Positions 1 to 5,952 of a DNA stretch of 9,069 nt are shown here, in pieces. The notes beneath the pieces were generated by a model. It searched no databases. It was given only the letters and a program-made list of their open reading frames with translations, and was not told the DNA's origin. Every line of letters begins with the position of its first letter. Within the stretch, counting starts at the first letter, position 1. The position numbers and the translations under genes are program-made. Where the stretch lies: contig MGUX01000137.1 of NCBI GenBank assembly GCA_001800185.1, positions 1 through 9,069 of the forward strand, in the 5' to 3' direction. This stretch comes from Elusimicrobia bacterium RIFCSPLOWO2_12_FULL_59_9. GTDB taxonomy: Bacteria; Elusimicrobiota; Elusimicrobia; O2-12-FULL-59-9.

Positions 1-109
1 CCATGGCCACGGGGATCGCCCGGCTTTGGATGGGAGTGGGATCGGTCCAGCCCATGGCTTTCACTCCGCTGATCAACTCCGGATGCAGTCCAAATCGATT
101 GAAAGGCAT
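1..109 (-). CDS. DEAD-box RNA helicase, N-terminal fragment (runs off the left edge)
   Basis: Reading leftward from the ATG at 109-107 gives 36 codons before the window ends. The peptide starts MPFNRFGLHPELISGVKAMG and continues WTDPTPIQSRAIPVAM. This is the Q-motif region of a DEAD-box ATP-dependent RNA helicase: an upstream aromatic (F6), a short helix, then the PTPIQ segment (residues 24-28) whose Gln contacts adenine. Walker A (motif I) should follow just outside the window. A good ribosome site (AAGGAG, about 115-120) lies 5-6 bases before the ATG, so the start is well supported. An extended -10 promoter lies about 65 bp upstream. The subfamily (RhlE, CsdA or DbpA-like) cannot be fixed from 36 residues; the short N-terminus is RhlE-like. 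It faces away from the RRM protein gene, suggesting a shared RNA-remodelling or cold-adaptation role (inference). Confidence 0.85.
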   Translation of the reverse strand, partial: MPFNRFGLHPELISGVKAMGWTDPTPIQSRAIPVAM

Positions 110-174
110 TATCGCTCCTTTGAAACAACGCGCGACCCCCGGGCCGCGCAACCGGCCTCAAGAGACGGCCACCT

Positions 175-183
175 ATTATAGCA
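175..183 (-). promoter_or_regulatory. Extended -10 promoter for the DEAD-box helicase
   Basis: On the minus strand the bases read TGCTATAAT: a perfect TATAAT -10 hexamer (180-175) with the TG dinucleotide of an extended -10 one base upstream. No good -35 is present at 16-18 bp spacing, which is usual for extended -10 promoters. Transcription would start near 168, giving a leader of about 60 nt before the ATG at 109. Confidence 0.6.
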
Positions 184-229
184 CTACCGGAGCGCGGCGG
201 AGGCGGCTATTTTTTGCGCTTGGCAAGAC

Positions 230-258
230 TTGATGGCGGGACCCGGATATGTGATAAT
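230..258 (+). promoter_or_regulatory. Probable promoter for the RRM protein gene
   Basis: A -35-like TTGATG (230-235) is followed after exactly 17 bp by GATAAT (253-258), which is preceded by TGT, so it is also an extended -10 (TGTGATAAT, 250-258). Transcription would start near 265, leaving a leader of roughly 108 nt before the ATG at 373. The leader carries the hairpin and small ORF described separately. Assigned from consensus match and position only. Confidence 0.5.
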
Positions 259-312
259 GTAAGGGCAGCCTAAGCTTAATTCCTAATGGTCCGGCGATAG
301 TTGCAAGGAATC

Positions 313-357
313 ATGAACCGCAAGGACATCAGGCTTTGCGGTTTTTTGTTTAGGTGA
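313..357 (+). CDS. Possible 14-codon leader peptide in the RRM gene leader
   Basis: An ATG at 313 opens a short frame encoding MNRKDIRLCGFLFR and ending at TGA 355-357. A purine-rich AAGGAA (305-310) precedes it, although the spacing to the ATG is only 2-3 bases, shorter than ideal. The ORF spans the whole terminator-like hairpin at 316-343. It stops two bases before the AGGAG ribosome site (360-364) of the RRM gene. That layout is what a translation-coupled attenuator or reinitiation leader would look like. It is also short enough to arise by chance. No match to a known leader peptide is recognised. Confidence 0.3.
   Translation: MNRKDIRLCGFLFR
316..347 (+). terminator. Terminator-like hairpin inside the leader of the RRM gene (possible attenuator)
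   Basis: AACCGCAA (316-323) pairs perfectly with TTGCGGTT (336-343). A G-U and a G-C pair (324:335, 325:334) extend this to a 10-bp stem with an 8-nt loop, followed immediately by a run of six T (342-347) and GTTT. This has the form of an intrinsic terminator on the plus strand, but no gene precedes it. It lies between the predicted start of transcription (about 265) and the RRM start codon, 25 bp before the ATG. It may therefore attenuate the RRM gene or end a short leader RNA of about 80-85 nt. Confidence 0.55.
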
Positions 358-372
358 CCAGGAGACTAAAAA

Positions 373-792
373 ATGGGGAAGCGACTGTATGTGGGAAGTC
401 TGCCGTTCGACGTGACCGAAGCCCAGCTTCAGGAATTGTTCGTTCCTTGCGGCCAAGTCGTCAGCGCCAAGCTGATTAGCGACAAGTACACCGGACAATC
501 GAAGGGCTTTGGATTCGTTGAAATGGCCACCGAAGCCGAAGCGCAAGCAGCCATCCAAAAAATGAACTCCAGCACCGTCGGAAGCCGGCAAATCATCGTC
601 AATGAGGCGCGGCCGATGGAGCCCAGAAGTCCCGGAGGGGGCGGCGGATTCGGCGGAAGGCGAGAGGGCGGATTCGGCGGGGGACAGGATTTCGGCGGGG
701 GTAAAAGAGGCGGCGGCGGCGGCGGTGGAAAGAGGGGCGGCGGAAAGAGGGGCGGCGGCGGCGGGGGCGGCGGCGGATTCGACCGCTGGTAA
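373..792 (+). CDS. RRM-domain RNA-binding protein with Gly/Lys/Arg-rich tail
   Basis: This 139-residue protein has one RNA recognition motif (about residues 4-80). RNP2 is LYVGSL (5-10) and RNP1 is KGFGFVEM (44-51), with the aromatic residues that stack on RNA bases present (Y6, F46, F48). The tail (about 84-139) is almost all glycine broken by FGG, RR and GGGKR units, and ends FDRW. This is the architecture of the bacterial and cyanobacterial Rbp family of single-RRM glycine-rich proteins, often linked with cold or stress response. The start is supported by AGGAG (360-364), 8 bases before the ATG. It lies divergent from a DEAD-box helicase gene. Its TAA falls two bases before the stop of the convergent CHAD gene, so the two transcripts probably overlap. 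The tail is basic, unlike the RGG boxes of eukaryotes only in using KR/RR pairs; it may aid non-specific RNA binding (inference). Confidence 0.92.
   Translation: MGKRLYVGSLPFDVTEAQLQELFVPCGQVVSAKLISDKYTGQSKGFGFVEMATEAEAQAAIQKMNSSTVGSRQIIVNEARPMEPRSPGGGGGFGGRREGGFGGGQDFGGGKRGGGGGGGKRGGGKRGGGGGGGGGFDRW
694..750 (+). repeat. 15-bp tandem repeat coding GGGKR in the RRM protein tail
   Basis: Positions 721-735 and 736-750 are adjacent 15-bp copies (GGCGGYGGAAAGAGG) differing at one base, each encoding GGGKR (residues 117-121 and 122-126). A diverged copy at 694-708 encodes the same five residues (108-112). The surrounding GGC/GGN runs make the stretch prone to copy-number change by slippage in multiples of three, which would alter tail length without a frameshift. 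Confidence 0.7.
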
Positions 793-794
793 TT

Positions 795-1721
795 TCAGCC
801 GGAGCGCCTAGGGCCGGCTTGGCCGGCGCCGGCCAAGCGCTTCAATAAAACCGGTTTCCTTAATTGCTCCCGGCGGCAGCGCGCGATAAGCCGGTCAAAA
901 CTATCGCGAAGTCCGGCGCCGCCGGGATATGCGCGGCGGATGCGCTTTTTCAGCTTTAGAATCCTGGCGATCAGGACGGCCAGGTCGTGATGCTCGCCGA
1001 GCGCCCGTTGCATCCGCCGCATATCGGACGCCGCTTCGCCGCCGGGGCGGCCGAGAGCCGCTTGAGAAATCTCGCCGGCGTATCGAAGCCGCCGGACGGC
1101 GATGCGCAGCTCGTGGAGACGCCGGCTCGTCGGCTCCTTTCTCGCCTTCTTTAACCGGCGCAGCGCTTGACCGGCGCGCACAGCCATATGAGCGCAAAAG
1201 GCCGCGGGATAGTCCTCTCGCCTTTTTACCACGGAACGCGAAAGGGACCGGGCCATGAATCGTAGTTCCTCCCCGCATCCGGAGGGCTTTTCCACCCTCC
1301 AATAATCCAAAGCCAAAGCCAGTTTTTTCCGTCTGCGTTTTTTAAGAGCGCGGCTTAAATGCGCGAGGGCTTCCCGCTCCTCCGTAGAAAGACCTTTTTT
1401 TGAAATTTTTTGAAGGATGTTGCGGGAGGCATCCGCATTGCGGACGGGAGAGAGCGCTTCCACAAGCCCGGCGAGGCGAACGCGCCAGAGCCGCGATGCA
1501 GCGCCGGGGCTAAGAATTTCCAGGATTTCAAGGCGCGCGATGAGGCGGCGAGCGCCGACGCGAAGGTCGTGGACGAGTCCGGCTTTGGCCCGGGGTTTGA
1601 GGCGTTTGGCGAGACGGAGGAAAATTTTTAGGCCGGGCTCACAAATCCTGGCGGCGAAGTTCTCAAGCCGCGCGGCGTCGTCTTTCCCGGGCGTAATCCG
1701 AAAAGTGTCGAAGACGGACAT
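795..1721 (-). CDS. CHAD-domain protein (polyphosphate-binding helical module)
   Basis: The 308-residue, very basic, all-helical protein has the two-fold CHAD pattern. A first conserved histidine lies in VHDLRVGARRL (H51) and a second in LHELRIAVRRLRY (H203). Each half has its later polar motif (VRNADAS, 93-99; LGEHHDL, 241-247). CHAD proteins bind inorganic polyphosphate through a Lys/Arg-lined groove, shown biochemically for several family members, and are often encoded beside or fused to CYTH domains. Here no CYTH domain is fused; a separate CYTH/VTC-like gene lies beyond ppk1. It is the last gene of the pap-sixA-CHAD unit, 7 bp after sixA, with a GGGGGA ribosome site upstream of its ATG. 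Being downstream of a polyP-consuming kinase fits a role in holding or localising polyP. Clusters of Lys/Arg (for example 127-133 and 188-201) fit anion binding. No signal peptide or membrane segment is seen. Confidence 0.93.
   Translation of the reverse strand: MSVFDTFRITPGKDDAARLENFAARICEPGLKIFLRLAKRLKPRAKAGLVHDLRVGARRLIARLEILEILSPGAASRLWRVRLAGLVEALSPVRNADASRNILQKISKKGLSTEEREALAHLSRALKKRRRKKLALALDYWRVEKPSGCGEELRFMARSLSRSVVKRREDYPAAFCAHMAVRAGQALRRLKKARKEPTSRRLHELRIAVRRLRYAGEISQAALGRPGGEAASDMRRMQRALGEHHDLAVLIARILKLKKRIRRAYPGGAGLRDSFDRLIARCRREQLRKPVLLKRLAGAGQAGPRRSG
817..838. repeat. Perfect 22-bp palindrome near the convergent RRM/CHAD 3' ends
   Basis: The 11 bases GCTTGGCCGGC (817-827) are followed directly by their exact reverse complement (828-838). 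The site lies 25 bp past the RRM stop codon and inside the last codons of the CHAD gene on the other strand. In RNA it would form a very stable GC-rich hairpin on either strand. There is no T-run after it in either direction, so it is not a textbook intrinsic terminator. It may protect the 3' end of the RRM mRNA or slow polymerase between the converging genes. Confidence 0.6.
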
Positions 1722-1728
1722 GAATAAA

Positions 1729-2229
1729 TCATCCCCCGCCCGCCAGACGCCTCAACTGGGAAGGCGCCAATGACCACCGCAATACCGCGCGCCCGGCCTC
1801 GACGCCCTCCTGGAACTCCAGCAGGCAGGCGCCGCCTTTTTTGAGCTCAATAAACGAACGGCCGGCGCCCGTCAGCAGATAGCCGGCGGCGTGGGACAAA
1901 TGGGGCTCATGCCCGACAAAGGCCGCCGCATCCGCCGGATGCCGCTTGAGCCATCTCAGCAGCTCCGACGGCGGCTTTTCCGGGCAAAGGCCGGCGAATT
2001 CGAGGGTTTCGGCTAAATGATACTCCTTGGCGACGATGGCGGCCGTCTGCGCGGCCCTTAAAAGCGGGCTCGAGACCAGAACTCCGATGTCTGGAAAAAT
2101 TTTCCTTAGCCCCGCGGCGGCCTTGCGCATCTTGCGGCGGCCTTCGGGCGTCAATGGGCGAATGGCGTCGTCGCCTTTGTAACCGGCGCGGTCCTCAGCG
2201 ACGGCGTGACGTATGAGCAGAACCTTCAC
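1729..2229 (-). CDS. sixA: Phosphohistidine phosphatase SixA-like (histidine phosphatase superfamily)
   Basis: The 166-residue protein has the compact histidine-phosphatase fold. The catalytic LIRHAVAE holds R7 and H8, with the second-half arginine in SSPLLRAAQTA (R58) and the second histidine in VGHEPHL (H107). Its length matches SixA (about 160 residues) rather than the longer cofactor-type mutases. SixA removes phosphate from histidine side chains; in E. coli the known targets are ArcB and the nitrogen PTS. The start is GTG at 2229, overlapping the TGA of pap by four bases (GTGA), with AAGGGG just upstream, so the two genes are probably translationally coupled. The CHAD gene follows after 7 bp. 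Its place in a polyP operon suggests a phosphohistidine substrate connected with polyP, such as the PPK1 intermediate, but that is inference. A phosphatase for a small molecule cannot be excluded. Confidence 0.9.
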   Translation of the reverse strand: MKVLLIRHAVAEDRAGYKGDDAIRPLTPEGRRKMRKAAAGLRKIFPDIGVLVSSPLLRAAQTAAIVAKEYHLAETLEFAGLCPEKPPSELLRWLKRHPADAAAFVGHEPHLSHAAGYLLTGAGRSFIELKKGGACLLEFQEGVEAGRAVLRWSLAPSQLRRLAGGG

Positions 2230-3698
2230 AACCCCTTCTCAAGCTGCCGGCAGGTCGCCTCCAGAATCTTGATGCGGGCCCAGCGCTTGTCGGCGCCCTC
2301 GACCAAAACCCAGGGGGCCGCGGCGTTGTTGGTTTTTTCGATCATGTCGCAAGCCGCCGCCTGATAGGCGTCCCATTTCTCGCGGTTGCGCCAGTCCTCT
2401 TCGGTGATCTTATACTGCTTGTAAGCGGTCAGTTGCCGATCCTTGAAGCGGCGGAGCTGCTCCTCCGGGCTGATGGCGAGCCAAAACTTGACGATGATGA
2501 CGCCGAATTCCGCGAGTTGGGCCTCGAACTGATTGATTTCTTCGTAGGCGCGCTGCCAATCCTCCGGCCGGCAGAAGCCTTCCAGGCGCTCGACCAAGAC
2601 CCGCCCGTACCAGGACCGGTCGTAAATAGTCGCTTTGCCCAAGCGCGGCAGGCCCCGCCAGAAGCGCCACAGGTAGGGATGGGAGCGCTCTTCATCGGTG
2701 GGCGCGGCGACGGTGACGACCCGGTAATTGCGCGCGTCCATGGCCTGGGTCAGCCGCCGGATGGCGCCGCCTTTGCCGCCGGCGTCCGGCCCCTCGAAGA
2801 GCAGGATCATCGAGCGCTTCTTGTCGTACATCTTGCGCGCCATCCGGTTGAGCGCGCCTTGATATTCGGCAAGATCTTTCTTGTATTTTTTTGGCGACAG
2901 GGCGAGCGAGAGGTCCAATTTCGACAGGATATTGATTTTCCTGGGTTTGGGCAGGACGGCGGCGGGGTCCGCTTCCCGCGTCTTTTTGGAGACGTCCAAA
3001 CGGGCGCGGATCGCTTTCAACGTCAGGCGCAGGGCCTCGAGGCTTCGATAGCGCTTGTCCTGGGCGTCGATGATCCGCCACGGGCATTGGCCGGTGCTGG
3101 TCAACAAAATCGCGTGCTCCGACACCTTGCGAAAGCGGTTGTACTTGTGAAAAAACTTCCAGTCCATCTTGGTCACCCGCCAGCTGTTGTCGGGGTCCTT
3201 CTCGATGCGGCTCAGGTTTTTTTTCTGGACCTCCTTGGACAGATGCATCCAAAATTTCAGCAGCAAGGTGTTTTCCTGAGACAGCATCTTCTCGAAGGCG
3301 ACGATGCGGTTGAGTTCCAGGTCCAGAGCGGCCGCGTCGGATTGCTTAAAAACCCTGCGAAGGATGGGATCGGTGTACCAGGAGCCCAGAAAAACGCCGA
3401 TTTTGCCTTTGGGCGGCAAAGCCCGCCAGTAGCGCCAAAACCGCGGCCGTTCGCGCTCCTCATCGGAGGGCTCGCCCATCGCGTGCACCTCGATGCCGCG
3501 CGGATCCATCCATTCAAGCAGCAAGTTGACGATTTCCGCCTTCCCGGCCCCCTCGGCTCCGGCGACCGCGATCACGACGGAGAAATCCGATTGCGCCAGC
3601 TTGCGCTGCGCGTCGAGCAATTCCACCCGCAGCTTCTCGGCCGCCGCTTTAAAGGCCGCCTTGTCGATTTTATTGCCCAGCTCGGCCGTCTCAAACAT
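2226..3698 (-). CDS. pap: Polyphosphate:AMP phosphotransferase (two-domain PPK2, class II)
   Basis: The 490-residue protein is a tandem of two PPK2 (P-loop kinase) domains, the length and plan of the class II enzymes such as Pseudomonas PAP, which transfer phosphate from polyP to AMP to give ADP. The C-terminal domain has Walker A EGPDAGGKGG (302-311), the lid block with APTDEER (332-338), and Walker B YDRSWYG (359-365). The N-terminal domain has a weaker P-loop, GAEGAGK (47-53), and a lid block with DEER (79-82), but the Walker B Asp-Arg is lost: the aligned segment reads FLGSWYT (103-109). It is therefore probably structural or regulatory, as is known for the class. The start is ATG 3698 with a GGGAGG-type ribosome site. 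It heads the pap-sixA-CHAD operon and is divergent from ppk1, with only 67 bp to the longest ppk1 frame. An A8 run lies at codons 159-161. Confidence 0.96.
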   Translation of the reverse strand: MFETAELGNKIDKAAFKAAAEKLRVELLDAQRKLAQSDFSVVIAVAGAEGAGKAEIVNLLLEWMDPRGIEVHAMGEPSDEERERPRFWRYWRALPPKGKIGVFLGSWYTDPILRRVFKQSDAAALDLELNRIVAFEKMLSQENTLLLKFWMHLSKEVQKKNLSRIEKDPDNSWRVTKMDWKFFHKYNRFRKVSEHAILLTSTGQCPWRIIDAQDKRYRSLEALRLTLKAIRARLDVSKKTREADPAAVLPKPRKINILSKLDLSLALSPKKYKKDLAEYQGALNRMARKMYDKKRSMILLFEGPDAGGKGGAIRRLTQAMDARNYRVVTVAAPTDEERSHPYLWRFWRGLPRLGKATIYDRSWYGRVLVERLEGFCRPEDWQRAYEEINQFEAQLAEFGVIIVKFWLAISPEEQLRRFKDRQLTAYKQYKITEEDWRNREKWDAYQAAACDMIEKTNNAAAPWVLVEGADKRWARIKILEATCRQLEKGL

Positions 3699-3810
3699 GG
3701 TCCGCCTCCCCGCCTGCGGCGAAATTCAAGCGCTCCGGCATGCGCCCGCCTAATGGAACTCTCCTATGGTAAGAATATACAATATTGGGGGGCGCCGGCT
3801 CCGCAATCCC
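3699..3810. promoter_or_regulatory. Divergent pap / ppk1 control region
   Basis: Between the pap start (3698) and the likely ppk1 start (3811) lies an AT-rich core (3771-3786) in otherwise GC-rich DNA. On the plus strand it contains TACAAT (3778-3783), a good -10 that would start transcription near 3790. On the minus strand the overlapping bases read TATATT (3779-3774), a plausible -10 for pap. The -35 elements are weak on both sides, suggesting activator-dependent or weak promoters. No recognisable Pho box was found. The overlap of the two -10 boxes would make expression of polyP synthesis and polyP use mutually linked (inference). Confidence 0.4.
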
Positions 3811-5940
3811 ATGAAAAGCCTCAAGAACACCCCTTGGATATCCTTCCCCCGCGAGGACATCGTCATCCGGCTGCCGACCCATCCGGAAACCCCGGCATCC
3901 CTGCAAGGGCAAAGAATCATCAACCGGGATCTTAGCTGGCTGCATTTCAACGAGCGCGTTCTGGCGGAGGCCGGCGATGAAACAGTGCCGGCGCTGGAGC
4001 GGCTTCGCTTCGCGACCATCGTGAGCTCCAATCTCGATGAGTTTTTCATGATCCGCGTGGCGGAAATCTCCCGCATGGCGCGCCGCGATCCAAGCCGCCA
4101 ATTTCCGGACGGCTTGAAGCCGGTCCAGCTTCTGGCCCAAATCCGTGACCAAGTGCTGCGGCAAAAAGCGCGCCAAGCGGAAACCCTCGATAAAATCTTA
4201 GACGATCTGCGGCGCCACGGCATCCGCATCTACACCGATTTCACCGGCGGGGCAAGGATGGACCGGGAAATCGCCGCCCGCCTGCCTCCCATCCAATACA
4301 TCGTCGGACGCTACACGGAAACGCCGCCGCCGCTGGTCAGCGAAAAAATCCACGTCTTCGTCCGTTTCCCGCGGGAGTACGCCATCCTCACGGTCCAAGA
4401 GCGCGCCTCGCGCCTCATCGAGCTTTCTTCCTCCGGGAATCTGCGGCGCTTCGCCCTCATCGAGCGCTGGCTCAGCGACCGGGCCCAATCCCTCTTTCCC
4501 GACCGGGAAATCATCGAGGCCTTCCCCTTTAAGATCATCCGGGACGCCGACTTGCGCTACCGGCCCGACGACGAGGAATCGCTCGAGGAGCAGATCGTCG
4601 AAGCCGTCAAACAACGCTCAAACGCCAAGGTGGTGCGCCTGGAGGTGGACGCCCCCTCCTATTCCGAAGGGGCGCTTTTCCTGGCGACGGCCATGCGGCT
4701 GGATTCGAGCACGCTCTACCGCTTCAACCTTCCTTTGGATTTGAGGACCCTGGCCACCGTCTGCCGCGTCAAGCCCCACAGCCGGCTGCATTATCCTCCG
4801 ATACGGCCGCAGCTGCCCCCCCCGCTCCGCAAGCCGCGAACGCTGTTTGATAAAATCCGCGAAAAAGACATCCTGCTCCACCACCCCTACGACTCTTTCT
4901 CGGCGGTGGTGCGGTTTTTGCACGACGCGGCGCGCGACCCGCAGGTCACCCGGATCTACCATACGGTCTACCGCACCAGCCGGCAGGCCCCCATTTTGAC
5001 CGCGCTGAAGGCGGCGGTCAAGCGCGGCAAGCGGGTGACCGCCTACATCGAGGTCAAGGCGCGCTTCGACGAGCTCAACAACCTGCGCTGGGCCGAGGAA
5101 CTGCGGCAGGAGGGCGTGAAGGTGGTGCGGCCCCTGAGCGGCCTCAAAGTTCACAGCAAGATGACGCAGGTTTTCCGCAAAGAGGACGGAGTGGAAGTTT
5201 CCTATCTGCACCTGGGAACGGGAAATTATCATCCCACGACCGCGCGGCAGTACACCGACTTGGGGCTGCTGACCGCCGACGCCGACCTGGGACGGGAGAT
5301 CGCGATCTATTTCGACGCCATCATCCACCACAAGCTTCCCTCGGGTTTCGCCGAGATACTCATCGCTCCCGGCAATCTTCTGGAGCAGATGCTGGCCATG
5401 ATCCGCGAGGAAACGCGCGTTCAAAGGGAGGGCGGCCGGGGCCACATCATCGCGAAAATGAACTCGCTGGTCGATCCAAAAATTATCTCGGCCCTTTACG
5501 AGGCCTCGGCCGCCGGAGTCCGGGTGGACCTTTTGATCCGCGGCATTTGCTGCCTGAGACCCGGCCTCAAGGACCTAAGCGAAAATATCCGGGTCGTGAG
5601 CGTCATCGACCGCTATTTGGAGCACAGCCGCGTCTACTATTTCCGGGCCGCGGGCGCGGATAAAATCTATCTCTCCAGCGCCGACTGGATGCCGCGCAAT
5701 TTCTTCATGCGCTACGAGCTTGCCTTCCCCGTCAAGGACCCGGCTCTAAAAAAATATATCCGCAGCGTGGTTCTGGAGAACGGTCTCCAAGACAACGTCA
5801 AGGCCTGGCAGCTCAAGCCCGACGGAACCTACGCCCGCGTCCCCACCCCGAAATCCGGAAAGATCATCCGCTCGCAGTTCCTCTTTGAGTCCCTGGCCAG
5901 GACCCGCTACTGGCAAACCGCCCTGCACAAAAGAAGTTAG
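3766..5940 (+). CDS. ppk1: Polyphosphate kinase 1
   Basis: PPK1 reversibly polymerises the gamma-phosphate of ATP into inorganic polyphosphate through a phosphohistidine. The N domain begins with the family signature INRDLSWLHFNERVL (52-66) and SNLDEFF. Then come the head domain and two phospholipase-D-like C-terminal domains. The autophosphorylated histidine is H463 in GLKVHSK, followed by HLGTGNYHP; the second conserved histidine is H620 in YLEHSRVYYF, and SSADWMPRN follows. All key residues are present, with no frameshift. The longest frame gives 724 residues from ATG 3766, but its first 15 residues lie over the AT-rich promoter core and have no family resemblance. ATG 3811 (709 residues, H448) is a likelier start, although neither has a strong ribosome site. 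The gene is divergent from the pap operon. Its stop lies 12 bp from that of the CYTH gene coming the other way. Confidence 0.97.
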   Translation: MVRIYNIGGRRLRNPMKSLKNTPWISFPREDIVIRLPTHPETPASLQGQRIINRDLSWLHFNERVLAEAGDETVPALERLRFATIVSSNLDEFFMIRVAEISRMARRDPSRQFPDGLKPVQLLAQIRDQVLRQKARQAETLDKILDDLRRHGIRIYTDFTGGARMDREIAARLPPIQYIVGRYTETPPPLVSEKIHVFVRFPREYAILTVQERASRLIELSSSGNLRRFALIERWLSDRAQSLFPDREIIEAFPFKIIRDADLRYRPDDEESLEEQIVEAVKQRSNAKVVRLEVDAPSYSEGALFLATAMRLDSSTLYRFNLPLDLRTLATVCRVKPHSRLHYPPIRPQLPPPLRKPRTLFDKIREKDILLHHPYDSFSAVVRFLHDAARDPQVTRIYHTVYRTSRQAPILTALKAAVKRGKRVTAYIEVKARFDELNNLRWAEELRQEGVKVVRPLSGLKVHSKMTQVFRKEDGVEVSYLHLGTGNYHPTTARQYTDLGLLTADADLGREIAIYFDAIIHHKLPSGFAEILIAPGNLLEQMLAMIREETRVQREGGRGHIIAKMNSLVDPKIISALYEASAAGVRVDLLIRGICCLRPGLKDLSENIRVVSVIDRYLEHSRVYYFRAAGADKIYLSSADWMPRNFFMRYELAFPVKDPALKKYIRSVVLENGLQDNVKAWQLKPDGTYARVPTPKSGKIIRSQFLFESLARTRYWQTALHKRS

Positions 5941-5952
5941 GGGAAATTCGGG

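Noticed and set aside
3..233. A 76-codon plus-strand frame at the left edge
   Set aside because: It runs antisense to the helicase Q-motif and across the divergent promoter region; its peptide is low-quality and Arg-rich at the end.
709..778. GGC-rich stretch as a CRISPR or mobile-element repeat
   Set aside because: It is explained by the glycine-rich coding tail in frame with the RRM domain; there are no regular spacers.
1391..1410. A7 and A6 runs in the CHAD coding strand as frameshift or decay sites
   Set aside because: They encode ordinary Lys codons in a Lys-rich helix and the frame is intact; nothing else supports recoding.
2433..3935. A 500-codon plus-strand open frame antisense to pap
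   Set aside because: It mirrors the codon pattern of a clearly identified PPK2 gene on the other strand, has no recognisable domain and has a composition typical of GC-rich antisense frames.
4618..5445. A 275-codon minus-strand frame within ppk1
   Set aside because: It lies fully antisense to conserved PPK1 catalytic segments and shows no domain.
5941..5952. Terminator between the converging ppk1 and CYTH genes
   Set aside because: Only 12 bp separate the stops, and no stem with a T-run is visible on either strand there.
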